This document shows positions 13,201-15,669 of a DNA stretch of 15,669 bases, piece after piece; the first letter of the stretch is position 1; each line of letters starts with the position of its first letter. The translations under genes were made by a program, and so were the position numbers. The notes beneath the pieces were generated by a model that had not been told where the DNA came from, did not search any database, and saw only the letters and a list, made by a program, of their open reading frames with translations. The DNA lies in the NCBI GenBank assembly GCA_031262205.1, contig JAISID010000008.1:1-15669 (forward strand), written 5' to 3'. The DNA comes from Holosporales bacterium (GTDB lineage: Bacteria > Pseudomonadota > Alphaproteobacteria > RUG11792).

Positions 13201-14670
13201 ATGGTGAATCGCATGCATGCATTGTCTGTAACCAGAGCGAAGAACTTTTCCGCGTGGTATCAAGAGGTTGTAACTATGGCGGAGTTGGCGGAAAACTCGG
13301 TTGTTAAAGGCTGCATGGTGATAAAACCGTATGGGTTCGCTATTTGGGAAAGAATGCAGCGGATTCTTGACGACAAGTTTAAAGAACTAGGGCATGTTAA
13401 CGCGTATTTCCCAATGTTTATCCCATTAGATCTTTTTGAAAGGGAAGCGGAACATGTAGCGGGATTCGCTAAAGAGATGGCGGTTGTTACTCATCGTAAG
13501 GTCGAGAGTAAAAATGGAAAGTTAGTTCCAACATCGCCTCTGGAAACTCCTCTTGCGGTTCGGCCTACTTCAGAGCTAATCATAGGCGATTCAATGGCCA
13601 AGTGGGTCAAATCCTATAGAGACCTCCCTCTTCTCATTAATCAATGGTGCAACGTCGTCAGGTGGGAAATGAGGACGAGAATGTTTCTTAGAACCACGGA
13701 ATTTCTTTGGCAAGAAGGCCATACCGTTCATGAAACGGAAGCGGAAGCTCGGGAGGAAACTATTCGGATGCACGAAGTTTATAAGTGGTTTATTTGCGAC
13801 GTTTTGAAAATGTTTGGGATAGCGGGGCAAAAGCCTGAATATGATAAATTCGCAGGAGCGGTCGATACGTATACCGTGGAGTCTATGATGCAGGACGGAA
13901 AAGCTCTTCAGTCGGCGACGAGTCATTATTTAGGACAGAATTTTTCGAAAGCTGTAAACATTCAATTCCAAGGACGAGACGGGAATCTGCGCTACGCCCA
14001 TACGACTTCCTGGGGGCTTTCGACGAGAATTATCGGCGGTCTTATTATGAGCCATTCCGACGACGACGGATTAAATTTACCGTCCGAGGTCGCTCCTTAT
14101 CATTTTGTGATTATTCCTATTATAAAAGGCGACGACAAAGGAGAAATTCTTGAATATTGCGAAAAGATAAGACGTTTGACGCCTAATTCCGTTCGAGTAT
14201 TTATCGATAAGAAAGAAACCTCGCCGCAAAATAAAAAATGGGATTATATCAGAAAGGGCGTTCCATTTATCTTAGAAATCGGCGTAAAAGAAACTTCAGA
14301 GGAAAGGGTGTATTTTACCAAACGCTTAACTTTAGAAGGGACGTCTATGCCTCTCGCCGAGTTTGGCAATAAGATTACGGAATTGATACGTCGCCACGAT
14401 GAGATTTTGAAAGAAAGATGCGAGGAGACTAGCCGAAAGAAGATTAATAGATCGGTTAAAACTTTTGCTGAGATGAAGGAATTTTTCTCTAAAAATGAGA
14501 ATGGGTTTGTAATTGCCAAATTTGATGAAAACTTGAGGGATACCGAAGCCCTGGACGAGTTTGCCGTAACGGTTAGATGTATCCCAACCGAACAGTCGGG
14601 GACTATGGGAAAGTGTATTTTAACGGGAACGGATACTAAAACAGACGCAGTTTTCGCAAAGAGCTACTGA
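13201..14670 (+). CDS. proS: Proline-tRNA ligase, archaeal/eukaryotic-type (short form)
   Basis: Class II synthetase charging tRNA-Pro. At 489 residues it lacks the editing insertion of the usual bacterial enzyme and matches the archaeal/eukaryotic type (ProS type 3), also found in Thermus, Borrelia, mycoplasmas and Bacteroidetes. Motif 1 region: GCMVIKPYGFAIWERMQRIL (38-57) and NAYFPMFIP. Motif 2: RWEMRTRMFLRTTEFLWQEG (154-173), then HTVHETEAEA. Motif 3: GLSTRIIGGLIMSHSDDDG (272-290). The anticodon domain begins near PYHFVIIPI, and the extra C-terminal domain ends RCIPTEQSG, GKCILTG, VFAKSY; of the possible zinc cysteines only the two in RC and GKC remain. ATG 13201 has no ribosome site; ATG 13213 has GGTGA upstream and is perhaps the true start. 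Promoter unclear, as the terminator abuts the start. Confidence 0.95.
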   Translation: MVNRMHALSVTRAKNFSAWYQEVVTMAELAENSVVKGCMVIKPYGFAIWERMQRILDDKFKELGHVNAYFPMFIPLDLFEREAEHVAGFAKEMAVVTHRKVESKNGKLVPTSPLETPLAVRPTSELIIGDSMAKWVKSYRDLPLLINQWCNVVRWEMRTRMFLRTTEFLWQEGHTVHETEAEAREETIRMHEVYKWFICDVLKMFGIAGQKPEYDKFAGAVDTYTVESMMQDGKALQSATSHYLGQNFSKAVNIQFQGRDGNLRYAHTTSWGLSTRIIGGLIMSHSDDDGLNLPSEVAPYHFVIIPIIKGDDKGEILEYCEKIRRLTPNSVRVFIDKKETSPQNKKWDYIRKGVPFILEIGVKETSEERVYFTKRLTLEGTSMPLAEFGNKITELIRRHDEILKERCEETSRKKINRSVKTFAEMKEFFSKNENGFVIAKFDENLRDTEALDEFAVTVRCIPTEQSGTMGKCILTGTDTKTDAVFAKSY

Positions 14671-15031
14671 GCTTGGACTTTCATTTGCAATTATCAAATC
14701 TAACTAGTAACGCTTTTTCTCGGTTGCATTTCTTGTAAAAGCAAAGGGACTATGTCTTTATTGTATCGCGAAGCAAATTTATCGGAAGCGATTTTGGGAG
14801 AAGTATTGATTGCTTTGAGTTATCCTACGACATGTAGCAAGACAATTGGAATTTATAAAAAGGTATATTTGCAGAGTTTCTAAGAACTTATAAATGTTTA
14901 AAATAATCCATTTATAAAAAGCGCTTACACAATCGCCGTTGCATATCAAGAGAAATGAACCATTTTTTATTTGCGACTAACTTCTATTTGCGATCTTCCT
15001 TTTTTCTTTTAAGCGCATCTTCCATATGTAA
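14671..15031. other. Non-coding or decayed stretch downstream of proS
   Basis: No intact gene. A 43-codon ORF from ATG 14752 (MSLLYREANLSEAILGEVL, stop before 14885) has coding-like composition, and its frame is open upstream to about 14702 (FLGCISCKSKGT), so it may be a remnant; I do not recognise it. I found no tRNA, terminator or promoter. Confidence 0.3.
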
Positions 15032-15427
15032 ACCAAACCATACCTGCAGAATTTCGGGGGATTTTACCCATTAACAACCGGGAATAATTTCCTGCGGAGT
15101 CATTTATTCTCCGAGGTCATTGACGAAACAATTGGAATCGATTCTTCTATCGTTCTTTCGCCAAGAGATATAATTACGGTTGGGATTGAACCGCTCCTCG
15201 ATATATGGCGGATAAGTAAAAATTTGGGAATTACATACAAAGCTAGCCAAAACAGTTTTGTTTATGGGAATCATCCCCTGACATGCGCATTAACTCTAAC
15301 TGAAAATGCTTATAGTAATTACGATAAGGCGTTGGTTTCTTATATATGGAAACATTTATACTTTTACAATATAGGCTTTTTATATTGTCTACCTATCTCA
15401 ACGATTCAAAATTTGGATATTGTTTAA
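15032..15427 (+). pseudogene. Open but start-less remnant, possibly of a LuxR-type HTH regulator
   Basis: A frame of 131 codons is open from just after TAA 15029 to a stop at 15425-15427, with no credible start or ribosome site (a TTG at 15224 is the best). The segment IVLSPRDIITVGIEPLL and then WRISKNLGITYKASQNS has the order and almost the spacing of a LuxR/GerE helix-turn-helix (LTPREREVL..., IA-x2-LGIS-x-KTVxNH), with LG at residue 24 of the motif instead of 25. Downstream residues do not resemble the family. A 26-base block of this region (15223-15248) recurs inverted at 15502-15527. I read it as a decayed regulator; a divergent real gene or chance is possible. Confidence 0.3.
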
Positions 15428-15527
15428 AAAATCAACTAAACTAAATCGTTTCGCACATTCTTATACGCTTATATATGCCTTTATTATCAAACAATTATAT
15501 CGGCTAGTCAAGTATGTAATTCCCAAA
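15223..15527. repeat. Inverted repeat with 26-base arms (15223-15248 and 15502-15527)
   Basis: TTTGGGAATTACATAC is identical in both arms, followed by four differing bases and then CTAGCC in both (22 of 26). The arms are 253 bases apart. Each encodes LGITY in its own orientation, consistent with two homologous gene remnants facing each other rather than a mobile-element end. Confidence 0.7.
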
Positions 15528-15669
15528 AATTTATCTAAAAGTATATCAGTCTTAACCCGTCTCCTTTAGGTAAATAAATATCCAGGAATATCAAATCTGG
15601 TTTAGGAAAATCTCCGCATAAAGTTTTATAACGTAAAACATCCATAGTTTGGGAAGCGTCGTGAACGCA
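15461..15669 (-). pseudogene. Truncated response-regulator receiver domain with HTH remnant, partial
   Basis: Enters from the right edge. Codons 15669 down to 15538 read VHDASQTMDVLRY and then PKPDLIFLDIYLPKGDGLRL, the beta-3 strand of a CheY-like receiver with the phospho-accepting aspartate (LFLD-type IFLD) and the following LP-x2-DG loop. The frame hits TAG at 15535-15537, about half-way through a receiver. In another frame the sequence goes on as DILLDKFLGITYLTSRYN to TAA at 15461-15463; this resembles a LuxR-type recognition region and shares DNA with the plus-strand remnant. The simplest reading is a regulator gene broken by an internal deletion and frameshift. The start lies outside the window. 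Confidence 0.5.

Noticed and set aside
15224..15427. 67-codon ORF with TTG start as a real gene; also a class III aminotransferase fragment (GNHPLTCA)
   Set aside because: No ribosome site; the frame is open far upstream, and the aminotransferase likeness is limited to a few residues. The HTH-like reading fits more of the sequence.
1..15669. CRISPR arrays, tRNA/rRNA genes, insertion sequences, prophage
   Set aside because: I saw no regularly spaced repeats, no tRNA T-loop/acceptor pattern in the gaps, and no transposase or phage-type protein.

Overview
The window is chromosomal DNA of a low-GC bacterium, most likely a host-associated alphaproteobacterium. The best marker is DnaA: its central phrases (NEFAYAAALKVAE, EEFFHTFNDLV, GWGLVADVHPT) read like alphaproteobacterial DnaA. 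TGA is used as an ordinary stop codon and a release factor 2 gene is present, so the code is standard. Long AT-rich gaps, gene remnants and scattered housekeeping genes suggest a reduced genome of an endosymbiont (Holosporales/Rickettsiales-like); that lineage guess is inference.

Layout. Bases 1-5332 carry leftward genes: an organophosphate-type MFS transporter (cut by the window edge), dnaA, two small lipoproteins (one unrecognised, one SlyB-like with a glycine zipper), a SemiSWEET-like protein and rpsA, whose stop overlaps the SemiSWEET start. The strand switches in the 117-bp gap at 5333-5449. Rightward genes follow: a nuoK-like/nuoL-like pair standing alone, pheT and prfB in tandem, a secreted cysteine-containing protein of unknown function, and proS of the archaeal/eukaryotic type. 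One leftward membrane protein of unknown function (7712-8365) lies between nuoL and pheT. From 14671 to the end there is no convincing intact gene; the stretch holds fragments that look like decayed response-regulator/LuxR-type genes.

Regulation and structure. The window has a textbook sigma-70 promoter (TTGACA, 17 bp, TATAAT) before the secreted-protein gene, a good promoter before nuoK, a strong intrinsic terminator between the secreted-protein gene and proS, and a perfect ParB-binding parS palindrome buried inside pheT. With dnaA about 7 kb away, parS suggests that this is the origin-proximal segregation region.

How the genes relate. Most are translation (rpsA, pheT, prfB, proS) and replication (dnaA) genes. 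The accessory interest lies in the isolated antiporter-like NuoK/NuoL pair, in small-molecule transporters that would suit life inside a host (GlpT-like, SemiSWEET-like), and in the exported protein with its own strong promoter.
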